A DNA stretch of 64,000 nucleotides from Liopterus haemorrhoidalis (Eukaryota > Arthropoda > Insecta > Coleoptera > Dytiscidae): positions 70,429,869-70,493,868 of the forward strand of contig OZ020612.1 of the NCBI GenBank assembly GCA_963971575.1. Direction: 5' to 3'. The notes under the pieces are model-generated. The model was not told the origin of the DNA and did no database searches. It worked only from the letters and a program-made list of their open reading frames with translations. Shown in pieces: positions 51,601-63,600 of the stretch; within the stretch, counting starts at the first letter, position 1; each line of letters opens with the position of its first letter. A program made the position numbers and the translations under genes.

Positions 51601-54600
51601 TTCCGCCGGTTCAGTCTGTACTTCCATGTCAGTTGGTGGTGTACAAGTTATTGAAACATCTTTTGTTTCCTTTTTAACTGGGGAGTATGTTAGGCTGTGA
51701 GTTGTTTGTGTTTCAACAGCACATACCTTCTTTGGACTAGCAATTTCTTCAGGCATACTGCCAGAAGCTATTGTTTTGTCGTCCATTTCTTGTAGTTTCA
51801 CAATGAGCACTCGTAAATGTTCAATTCTTTCTATAACTAACACTTTATGTTCACGTAAAATCACTAAAATTAACTTTAATTGTTCTGATAATGTTGTGGC
51901 AAGTTCTATAAAATCTGGATACTGTTTGAGTTCTTCACATTTTTCGGCTATTTCTGTAAGTTGTTTTTCTTTTTCGGCGACTTCATTGTTGAGGGATTCA
52001 AATCGCTTGACGCCATCTTGTAACTGGGGTTCAGTTCCGGATGAAACATCCGTTGAAATGATCTCTTTAGTTGTTTTAAGCCATTCTTCGATTTCCGTCA
52101 GCAGAATTTGATATTGTGTGATTTCTATGTTTCGCCTCTCGAGGACGCTTTGGGCGTTCTGAAACAACAATAAATAAATTATTAACTGGTCTTATAATTA
52201 CATTAAATTAAACTCTAATTTTATAACAATATTTTTAATTTCTTTTATTTATGTATTCTGGTTGTATGATTAAAATAAATCGATACATAAATATAAATAA
52301 ATTTAAAAATCTACATAAACAAAAATCTATGTCACAATAACAAACTATAATTATAATAAGTCAATCATATCTGAAAACGGGCTGTAAACAAGATAAAGAA
52401 AATGTTAAGGTATTAATAAATATAACAGTCAAGAGTCAAGAGAATATATACTAATTAATTAATATGCGTTACATTTGATAAGACTGTTACCAACATAATT
52501 ATAATAAACACAGTATCTCAACATATAAATATAGTAACTAGCAAAGCACAATGATATCAAAAAATTGATGTGAAGTGTGAATTTTCACACATTGCAGGGT
52601 TTCGCAGGTATATAATAAGTGAAAGCATGCTGAGTGTGTAGGACAAATTTTGCTTTGTGGTAATCACGGCAAAATGAATGATATTTTTAAAATAATTTAT
52701 CGTCTGTTAATCTAAGAGCTTTAAAAACAAATTTTATGTTAAAATATTTTTTTTGTTAATTTTAATTCGAATACCTAATACCATTATTTAGATTTCTAAA
52801 TATGTGTAGTATTTTTTTTATATATAACAAGGTTCATTAGGATTTTGAAAATTGCGCCAAAATGGCTTCCATTGGTTGTTTTAATTCATATGCTCCGCCC
52901 CTCTGGTTTCGTATACATGACACATAGAATGAAAATATAATTCCAACAATTCCAACTGGTTATTAAATTTACGCTCTTAAAAATTAAATGCAAAATTTGC
53001 CAATATATAACTAGAATTTTGACAAAATAATATAAACAAAATAAAAATAGAAAACAAAACAAAAAATAAAATTGTCTCCTCTGCCCGGGAGAGAACCCTA
53101 GTTTCTGCGTAGCAAGCGAGCAAGCTAACCATTAGACCAGGATACGCCTTCTAGCATAGTGTGTTACACAACTATAACTTTTGTACATCGTCAACAAAAA
53201 AAAAAAAAACGTTATTTTCCGAAAACATAATTTGACCAACATTTTTTTCATATTTTTAGTTTAAACCAGGGTATAGGACAATTTTTTTTTTCACAATTTT
53301 GGCAAAAAAACGCTTCAAAATAATTTATTTTGCAAAAATAAAATTTTGTTCGTTAATCCACGTACTAAGGGCTTTCATTTGATACCCTACTCAGAATTAA
53401 AAAAATATATATATTTTTTTTTTCGATGAGCACATTTTTGTTTATATTTTTAGGGGGTATGTTTTTTAGATGTTTTAGTATTTTTCCTATGTGCGGGTCA
53501 AAGAGTTATATAATCATGCCAAATTTCAACTCTCTAGGTTTAGCCGTTTGGCTATAATTTTTACCGAACAGACAGACAGACAGACGACAAAATGACAGTA
53601 TAAGGGTTTTTTGGTCATACCTACAAAATCCTAAAAAAGTCCTCACTTCTAACATACATTTTTCTCCAAACAATTCTGGGGGGGGGACTGGAGGCCAAAG
53701 TAATTTTGCAAAAAATATTTGTTGCCATGGTTACATGTTAAACGGTTTCCACTCTATTTAAAGTCTCGTCTCTAAAAAACCTGTTGCACATATTTGCGGT
53801 ATTTTATGATAAATTATCAAATTCCCAGTAATAATAAAAACCACATTTTATTTATTTGTTAACACATATATTTTTAGAATAACATTCCTGGTGGTACGTA
53901 ATTAAACTAAAATAACACATCTGTTTTAAATCCCAACTAAATTTAAACACAGAATTTACATTAACATTACTTGAAAAGTCACCATTAAATAAGCCGGTAA
54001 AATTATATTTAAATTAACTAGAATCAAATAGTTAAACGTGGTTTAAGAATCAAATCACGTCTAAATAAACACTTGATTCAAAGGTCAATAAAATATAATA
54101 ACTACATAATAGTTAAAATTAGCACCTTCAAATGACATTTTATACTAGGTACAATTACTATTTAGAACTATTGTTAATAATATTGTGTTTACGGGAAGAG
54201 CGAATTTCCGTTTTTGGTGGAATGATTTTTGTTATAAAATAATGAAAATGTGTGAATATTGTTTCATAGATTTTAAAGAAATCAAAGGGAGTGACAGAGC
54301 TGTATTACGTCTCTAAATCTGCGTAAAATTTACAGCGAGCAAATTTTTAGATATATAATGGCTTTTTGTGGACTGTTTGTTTTATTTTTTTTTTTCTGCT
54401 GCAAATATCTAAATTTTAGGCCTTAATTCAAAAGTGACCATATATTTGTGATCTAAGGCTAACAATATATAAGTATACCAATTTACCAACAAAGTTAAAA
54501 AAAAAAAAATCTACAAAATTTTTTAAATTTTGGTCAAGAATTTTTTGACTCCACTTTTAGCCAAAATACTGTTTTAAGCTAATTTTGGGGTGAGGATTAT

Positions 54601-57600
54601 GAAAAAACTATTTAAAAAATGCATGCTTTCCTAGTTTTTGAGTTAGAGCCGATTTGGGTCAGTTTTTCGCCAATAATTCCAAAAATTTTGCCCAAACTTC
54701 AAAATGGACCAAATGTTATTGATCTATGACCAAAAATACATATTTGTACCAATTTTCAGTAAAATCGGAGAAAAAAATGTTTTGCTCAAAATCCGAGAAA
54801 ATCGTAAGGGGTACCCCTTACGATTTTTTCAATTTTTGGTCATTTTCAAAGGTTTTGGTTTACTGCCCATACAAAATTTAATAGTTGGTTTATCAAAGCC
54901 AATTTTTTTTTAACCAAACAATGTATGATAATTTTAAAAATTCAAACAGCAGATTTATATCCCTAACTTTTTAGATTTGTATTTTTTCGCTAAATTTCCT
55001 TGCATGGGGTCCTATTTTACTAGAAGCCTAAAAAGCCGCTCAGTAGAAAACGTATTTCTTTTTCCAAATTTCCTTTTTGACACCCCCCTTTTACTAGAAG
55101 CCTGAAAAGCCACTCAGTAGAAAACGTATTTTTTTTTCTAAATTTCCTTTTTGGCGCCCCCCTATTATTAGAAGCCTGACGTGCCGCCCAGTAAAAGAAA
55201 GTAATTTTTTTCTAAATTACCTTTTTTGCACTGAAGGTTTCGCGGTTCGGGAGGCGAGACGTTTTGGGTCACATTCGGGGGGGGGGGGGGGGTCGAAGCT
55301 ACGCCACTAGTGATATTATTGCGCAACTATAATAAATACACTATATTAAAATTTTGCACTAAAAATTGGAAGAAAAATAAACTATATTAATTATTTTTTA
55401 ACATACGAAAATTTTTGAAAAAGATTTTATTTTAATTGCGAAATGTTTCATTATATTTTCCAATATCCGAGTCCGTTAAAAATTTTGCGGCATTTTCCAG
55501 TCCACAAAATGCTGTAAGTCCAACCGTTTAGGCACTATTTCTGCCAGGCAGACACATTCATGACGTTTCTTTACCACACCTACGAAATCTTAAAAATGTG
55601 TAACATAAAATGAACCCAATAAAGTATGTACATAATAAATGAATAAATATATGAAAGTATTCTAATAAGTTTCTTACCTCGATTGTTGTAACTCCTTGTT
55701 GCGCCTCCGCCAACAATGTAACAATCTTCGTCTTAAGTCCCGATAAATGTGCACTCAATTTTTGTGTATCAACATCAGTGGTGAAGTCGAGTAATAAATT
55801 CTCAAGCTTCTCCGCTTGATTCTCGTGTCGTTTTAGATCATCTATGACCGTCTAAAAACACAAACAACACAACTTAACACCACGACTAACAAACAACAAC
55901 TGCTAAGCGACTAGCCCCCATCAAAATCTGTTCGTCAATAGATGCAACTAACCTCAAAAATGTATTCAATGCCAAGATGCTTTTAAAATATAATGTAAAA
56001 GGTGCTGTATTAAATTTTATTGTTGGATAAGGTCATGTTTAAAAATAAAATGATGATGTCATTCCACATGTTTTGAATATTATCGTCATTTTTTTGTGTC
56101 AGATGCTGTATTATTTTTTAGGTATATATTTCTGATAAATTTCTATTCGTACTGAACCATGATTCATTGATAAATTGGGCGCTGAGAAAGAACGAAGTTA
56201 TTTATAGTTTAATGCAATGAATATACTTAATGGAAAGTAGTTTTGATAATAGAGACTCACGTTAGAAGAATGTATGGGTAATTTATTAATGCTTAATGAC
56301 CTATTCAATTGATCTTTTTTATAAATATTTATTGTTCAACCTCCGTTGTTAAATAGCAATTATTTGCAACTATTAAAATAATCTGATAAAATAACAACCG
56401 GTGTGATCTGTTTTATGTGTAGACATACCCTGCATTACGTACACTCGTTCATACGTACAATTTCCCGCATTCCGTACACAGCTGTTTACTCGTACGCTTA
56501 CCGGTATAACGCGACAACCAGAATCAACGGGGGGTGGGGGGGGGGAAGACAAAATTATTTAAATTATGAAAATATAAAATGATGACCTAAAAAAAGGTCC
56601 CCATCTCTATTTTTAAAATTTTCTAGTGTGTTTGTGTGTTTATATTTTCATTTCCTTCCTTCTTGGGGGGGGGGGCATCCCTGGGTGCGCCACTGCTTGT
56701 TATCATCAGTTGCTGTCAGCAAGACTGGCTACTTACCCAGCCCTGCTGATAACTATTTAGTTAACTACATAATTAATTACTGTTGTTATATCAATTATCT
56801 ACACCGTTATTTGATTAAATGTATGTATGTTTAATCCCAACTTAAAATACGAATTTTTATTTATTGCATTTACCTGCAATACCTTAAAAATTATTTTAAA
56901 AAATCACTTTCGTAATATTGCATTTAAAATGACATTTGTCATAATGAAATATGATATCTTAATTATAACGATCATAACCAACAACTCTAAAACCTGTTTT
57001 ACATCGCAAGGAATATTTTTAAATGACATTTAAAGTCAGTAATACATTATAAAAGTAGCCAAAATAACCAGATCTGGTTTGTCCTTACAAAAGAGAACGC
57101 AATATACTGCCTGTAAAATGCAGAGCCGTAGCAATATTTTTGGCGCCCTTGGCAAATATTTAAAATAGCGCTCTTGAGAAATGCTTATAGTAGACACTTG
57201 TAAATTAATTTAACCTAAAATAGCGCTCTTTTTATCTTTTTACCGACTGCCAACATATATAAGGGAGGTATTGTGATCATACCAATTTTGACATTTCGAT
57301 GGATCTCACGAATTAAGGTCCCTACACAACATTTTGACTATTTTTAGCATGATGTCTGTCTGTCTATGTCTGTCCGTCCGTCTGTCTGTGTACACGTGCA
57401 GAGCAAATTCGGCTAAAATGATTTTTATGAAACTTCATATTTAAGCTTTTGACATCAATGGAGTTGATCAACTTTTGGTAAAAAACGGTTGACTAGAAAT
57501 GGGAGTTTACTGGTGTCGATTTTAAGATTTTTACGAATATTTAGCAACAGAAAAATATTTCGAAAAAAATTATTAACAAAAGTTGCTATAAATGCAATAA

Positions 57601-60600
57601 CTTTTATTTGAGACATTATTTGATAAAACGAAAAAAAATATTTCAGTATTTTCAAAAAAGTATTTCTTCATACTTATATGTAACGTTTCCATGGTAATGA
57701 TAACTAATAACTCTGTTAGAAAATATTGGGCCAAGTTATTTCTACTCTGTTACTAGAATGTATTTTATGCAAGTACTTTGTGATGGCGCTCGGTCCTGTG
57801 GTGGCGACACCTGATTTTTTTCATTTTAATGTTTGTAATTTTAATACGCTCTGATTTTGACAATACTTTCTACTGATTTTACGACTACAATACTGCTAAT
57901 AGTATTTGAGAAGTTGTTTTTATATATCATGGCGGAATTCAAGGTGGCGCCCCTCAGGTCTCGCGCCCCTGGCACTTGCCATGGCGTTGCTACGGCTCTG
58001 ATAAAGTATCCGTAAAATTAAACCATCCATCGGCGATAAATAATATTACATTATTTTCTTTTTTCTTTTATTTCAACTTTTTAAAACTATTTAAACTATT
58101 CAAACCGTATTTCAATTTAAGTAATAATTAATGTTTCGAAATCTATAAAAACTTGTGAATTATTGGTAATAATAAGTTAAAATATTGTGCTGATATTCTT
58201 TTATGTTTGTTAACTTGTTACAGAAAAAATCTTTCGTCTCAATTTTTGAAAAAATAGATCGAGGATCGATTTTATTGGTAAAGTAGTTCTTATGTAAAAA
58301 TTAGTTGACTCCCCTGATGTATAGGCTTAACTTGTGAATGCGATTTACACGATACTTTACATTTATGTCACTAAATTAACATTGAACCATCACAAAGTTA
58401 TGTAAAGTGTGAGATAATTTTGCTGTAAAATGACATCAAATATAAAAAATGTTAAATACCAAAAAGTCTCAGATCTCAATTTAAAAAAGTGGTAACATAA
58501 ACATTTTAAGTCCCAGGAAATGAATATTATATTTATTTAAAAATTAAACAACTATTTCCGTCAGAAAAATCAAAATTGTTAACAGTTTGTCTTAAATAAA
58601 TAATGATTTTTTCTTTGACATGATTCGACTTAAATTGGTTAAGGTCAGTGTTTCTATAAATAATTATATAATAAAAGTTTGAACAGAGATCAAAGTAGTT
58701 TTTCTCACAAACATCCTTTTGGCAATATTCCATTTTATCCATATAACATCTCTCGTTTTTGCATTTATAATCACCTGCATATAATTAGATCCTAGTGTGT
58801 TTCCGTGCAATTTGATGTATTATCTTTTTTAAAACTAAAATAGATGTTGACAAAAGTCCAGAATTTTAGATGTAAACAGCGAATTTTTTATAAATTTATG
58901 TAAACATACATTGTACCATCCGTCAGTGCCGGATTAACGGGGCTGACCGGGCAATCGCTTAAAGTAAAGGGGTGCCAAAACAAAAACTAGGGCCTTAAAG
59001 CCCTTGCTTCTTATAAATAATGGCGCTCTTCTGAAACAACAACGCCCCATGAAGAGACAAATCGATAGGCGGCAGAACGGAAGCCCATCAAAAGCAACTC
59101 AGAGTCCAAACAAAATTTGGAACATGACACAAATAGGTTAGGAAGCACCTACTTGACATAAATATTCTAATAAATATCATCTTCTTTGGAATTTTAAGAA
59201 AATTTTATGTATTTACTACAGTAAACAATATAATTTACAACATTTCTTCTAACGTGAACTGTTTAAAATAAATAAATAAATATAGTTACTCACCAGTAAA
59301 CTTTGTAGCATATTTTGTAAACTGTCACTTGGCAGATTTGAAACAGCCACTTCTGCGGCCGATAATGAAAACTGTAGGTTCTCAAGTTCATCGGTAAGAT
59401 TCTGTAATTTTGTAGGTTTCATTGTAACACATATTCGAAGAGATGTAGTTGAAAATAACAACAATACATGCACAATCTTATGTTTCTTTATCAATCTATG
59501 TTGACTAAACAGTTATGAGATATTTAGGATATTAATCTTCAAAGAAAACATTTTAGACACGAAATTCGTTCCCCAATTTGTTAAAAGTTCATGCATCTAA
59601 AATCAAATTTCTAAAATTTTTTAATATAAAATGTTTCTATTCCATTGCCTTTTTTTCATCTTTTTAAATGCCTTTTAAACTTAAAATATTTTAAAATTAA
59701 CTTTTCAGGGTTACGCAAGAGATGGCGGCTAAAATGGTACCGCGTGTGAATGTATGTATTAGAACATTTTTTGCTGTAAAAAACACCTTAAAATGAAATT
59801 ATGAAAATTATTGATCGTCTGTTAATCTATGTACTAATAGTTTTCATGTAAATACCTATATGAAATTAAAATACATATTTTTTCAAAAATATAAAAACGA
59901 TATTATCTGTCTCATTTTGTAATACGAAACTAACAGGAAAAGTTCATTTTTTATGTTGTATATTGACAATACATTTATAATATTATCATAGTATTGGTTC
60001 ACACGGATACGCCAAAGTCTGTTTACACCACAACAGTCACCAAAGTAACCAGATCTAGTTTCGTATTACAAATTGAGACGGATTATATCTTCCGAAAAAA
60101 ATATCAAAAATTCCTGTGTAACTATCCGGTTTGCAGTAATGTACAATTAAAACAAAAACTTTTTCAGATTTTTAGATTAACCTCTCTGTGTTACAGGTAT
60201 TCTATGATTTAAGAGCTTTATTTTGATACCCTACAATAAATTTAAAAATAGACACATATTATATATTTTTCGAAAATATAATTTAATCAGAAATTCCTGT
60301 TGAATTAAACCAGTTCTTTTCAATGTGTATTTTTGTGGATTTTTTAAATTTTTTAGACCAACCCTTTTGAGAAAAAGGGGAAATAACACATTTTTAACAA
60401 ATAATGATTTTTTTTTTCCAAATAAAATTTTGCTCATCAACCTGCGCATCAAGAGTTTTAATTTGATACTCTAATAATTTTAATAACTTTTTTCTTTCTT
60501 CGTTAAATGCGTAGTTAAATATTTCTCGCTTTTTTTTTTGTCTGAGTATTTTTCCTATATAGTCAAAGAAATGTATATCCGTGCAAAATTTCAACTTTCG

Positions 60601-63600
60601 TGGATATACCACTAGTGGTCCACGGTTTAAAAAAGGCTGAAAATCACTATCCTAAGGCAATATTGTAAATTGTTTTTTATCTTACACCCAATTAACACCT
60701 TATTTTGTATCACATGGTATCTCTGAAGATTAATATCTCTATTACTGCATCACATTCATTAACTCTAACGAAATGAAACTAACGGATGAGGACCATCAAT
60801 CAAGGCAGTAAGAAAATAAGAAACAAAGATTTTTAGAACATAGTTAATAGAATAATGTTAATAAATTACTAAAGATAAATCGCATGCAATATGACTAAGT
60901 ATTTGCCACTTAAAAACATATTCAATATCATGAAATCATCTCAACTTTAGTCATGTATACTTAGAACACGTAAATCAAACACTACAAATATAAATAATTT
61001 CATTGACAATTATTTTGAGACAGTTATCTCATCTTATTTCAAAGTTATTTTAGTATTAAATAAATAAAAATATTTTAAAGATATTAATAGTTTTAAGTAA
61101 AATATATTTAAAGGTTTTGCATACAGGGACAGTCAAAGAATTTAAAGGCTACGTTGCATTAAATTAAATCTATTAATGTGTCCTTTATGTGTTGTTATAC
61201 AGTGTGTCCCAAATAACTTGTTAAACATAGGGATCTCGAGAACCGTAAGAGATACGAGGTAGCTTAAATTAGACCAAAGTTGCCACATTAAGGGCCGTAT
61301 TCATAAACGTTCATAATTGAATTTAATGATGATAATAGTGCATAATGATCATTAAATATTTTTTTTGTATTCAGGAATGCCAATAATGTGTTATGATCAT
61401 TAAATGTTTCATTATATGTAATGTTGATATTGAAGTCCATTATAACATTACGCTCATTATTTTATTGATTAACAGATAAATTTGTAATGACACTGTCAAA
61501 TATTATTCACACCAAACATATTAAGAAGTAAATCTGAACCAACGAAAAGTGTAATTAAGGATTCTTTTTAAATTTAGTATTATTATGGATTCGTCGTCTG
61601 ATTCTGACATAGAATTTATAAAACAAGTTATTAATATTTTACCAAGATCTCGTTTCTTTCGAGACCAAACAAATCCTTTCGCAATGTTCGATGATATTGA
61701 ATTTAAACTAAGATTCCGTTTAAATAAAATGACTGTTGCAAATATATTACAAATTATTAAGATTTAGAAAAGGCCACGATGAGAAACATGCCTATAACCC
61801 CAATTAATCAGTTACTAGTAACCCTAAGATATTTTGCATCAGGTTTCACATTGATCTGATCAGTTTTTTTACTCTCTATTGTACATATGTATTCTTCTAA
61901 TATATGAAGTAATAAACTGCACTCGTTAGTCGTAAGTTCTTACGTTTTTGCCTTTTTTCCATTTTATAAATTCAAATGACAAGTGACACTGACAGCAATA
62001 TTTTTAAATTTTGTTTTTGCAATATTTTTTCTTGACATAAAATAGTAAAAAAATGAAAAACATCCCTAGTAATTTTGTATTATGATCTTTACATAATTAC
62101 AGTTTGTTCCAAACGGTTAAGCGGAACTAGATTTTGCAATCTAGTTACTTTCATCGTTTAAATCGTGCCTTTCGGCCGTTTTGTTTAAGCTTTGTAAATC
62201 ATACTTACAATAACCATTTTTTGGTTAAGGTTAATATCATTTTAAAATGTCATTTTCTTTATATTTTGATTTTTTGTGTCATTCTTAATACAAATTTCCC
62301 ATTTATTTATTTTTTTGTCATTAAAATATCTAAACAAAATATTTAAATTTGACATATGTCATTCGTTTCCATGGTTTCATTGTTGGAATTTTAAATTTTG
62401 ACATCCCAACATGAAAAATGAAATAACCCAAGCAAGGTCCCTTCTCGTGACAACCTAAAAGAACTAAATTCCCATTTAGTTCCGCTTAACCGTTTGGAAC
62501 AGACTGTACTCATTTGCATTATGGACATAATGAAATGTTGCATTAAAATTTGTTCATTATTTTTATGAATAGCAATAGAAATATTATGATCATTAAATAT
62601 ATTATGTTCATTACAAAATGTACGATTATGGACTGTTTTATGAATACGGCCCTAAAACTTGAAAACGGTACGCCATAAACAAAAATTGAGAACCTCTGTA
62701 AATTCAATATGAAAAAGTGCCTGAAGAAAGAACTTTGGTCTAATTTAACCGACCTCGTAACTCTTACCGTTCTCGTTTTTGCTATACAGGTGAATTTCAG
62801 GTTTCCATATTGCGTACAAATTAACAGATTATTTTCGTTGTTACCACTGTAACTTTAAATTGTTGCCAATAATATAAAATTCACACAAAACATAACAAGG
62901 GACATACACATACACACAAAATAATGAACCAACACCATGTTAAAAGCAACTTACAAAATTAAAAATGTTATTTAATTAGTTACAAAAAATAGAAACATAG
63001 AACATAGAAATCGAAATACTAAAACATGCAAGCGAAAAACATTTCACATTACAGTACACGTGTTCTTCACCTTTTTCCTACTAATGTTTTCTTGTGCTGC
63101 ATACTGGTGCTGTGTGCTGCTAGACCCTAAAGGAATAGGATCGGTTTGACTAGGAACGTCACATTTGTCCTCCGTCATACTTCTAGATTGGTTAGTAGTG
63201 ACTGTGTCAAGGAAAGTTAGTGAGTCAGTTGATAAACTTTCATCTAATTGATGACGTGCACTTTTGAAGTCTTCCTCCATCGATGACATACTATCTTTTC
63301 TTATATTATCTATAGTTTCTGTACTTAAATAGGTACTTTCATCTTTCCAACTACACATTCCTCCAGGTAAATCTGAAGAGGTAAGAATTGTTCCGAATGT
63401 ACTTGGACCGTTTGTTGTACCTGGTCTATTTTGCGGACCAGGTGAACCAGGCCCCCCGGAACTATCTGAATCATCATCAGGAGATGGATCAAATTTAATT
63501 TTAGTTAAAATATCTACCGGCGACTTTCTTTTCTGTTTTGCCAAATAAATTTGGTAATCTCTTTCAGCGTCGTGGTATAAAATTTTATCAACCCAAAAAA

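Larger units (their letters stand above)
61292..62652. mobile_element. PIF/Harbinger-type element with TAA target duplication
   Basis: 1,361 bases. Ends GGGCCGTATTCATAAA and its complement TTTATGAATACGGCCC are flanked by TAA on both sides (61289-61291 and 62653-62655), the 3-base target of this superfamily. Inside is a transposase fragment at 61585, and a family A MITE is inserted at 62100. The rest is AT-rich with many CATTA/ATGATCATTAAAT words. Confidence 0.9.
61238..62775. mobile_element. Outer element of a triple nest
   Basis: CGAGAACCGTAAGAGATACG at 61238 and its imperfect complement ending at 62775 form a 45-base inverted repeat that also includes TTAAATTAGACCAAAGTT. Between them lies the whole Harbinger element. 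The true ends may be further out (CAGTGTGTCCC at 61201). Confidence 0.7.

Noticed and set aside
45147..52111. Many open frames antisense or out of frame to exon D
   Set aside because: Side effect of the biased codon composition of the long exon; no domains and no starts in good context.
58924..58990. CAGTGCCGGATTAACGGGG as a hAT element
   Set aside because: Only one end found; not enough for a bounded element.
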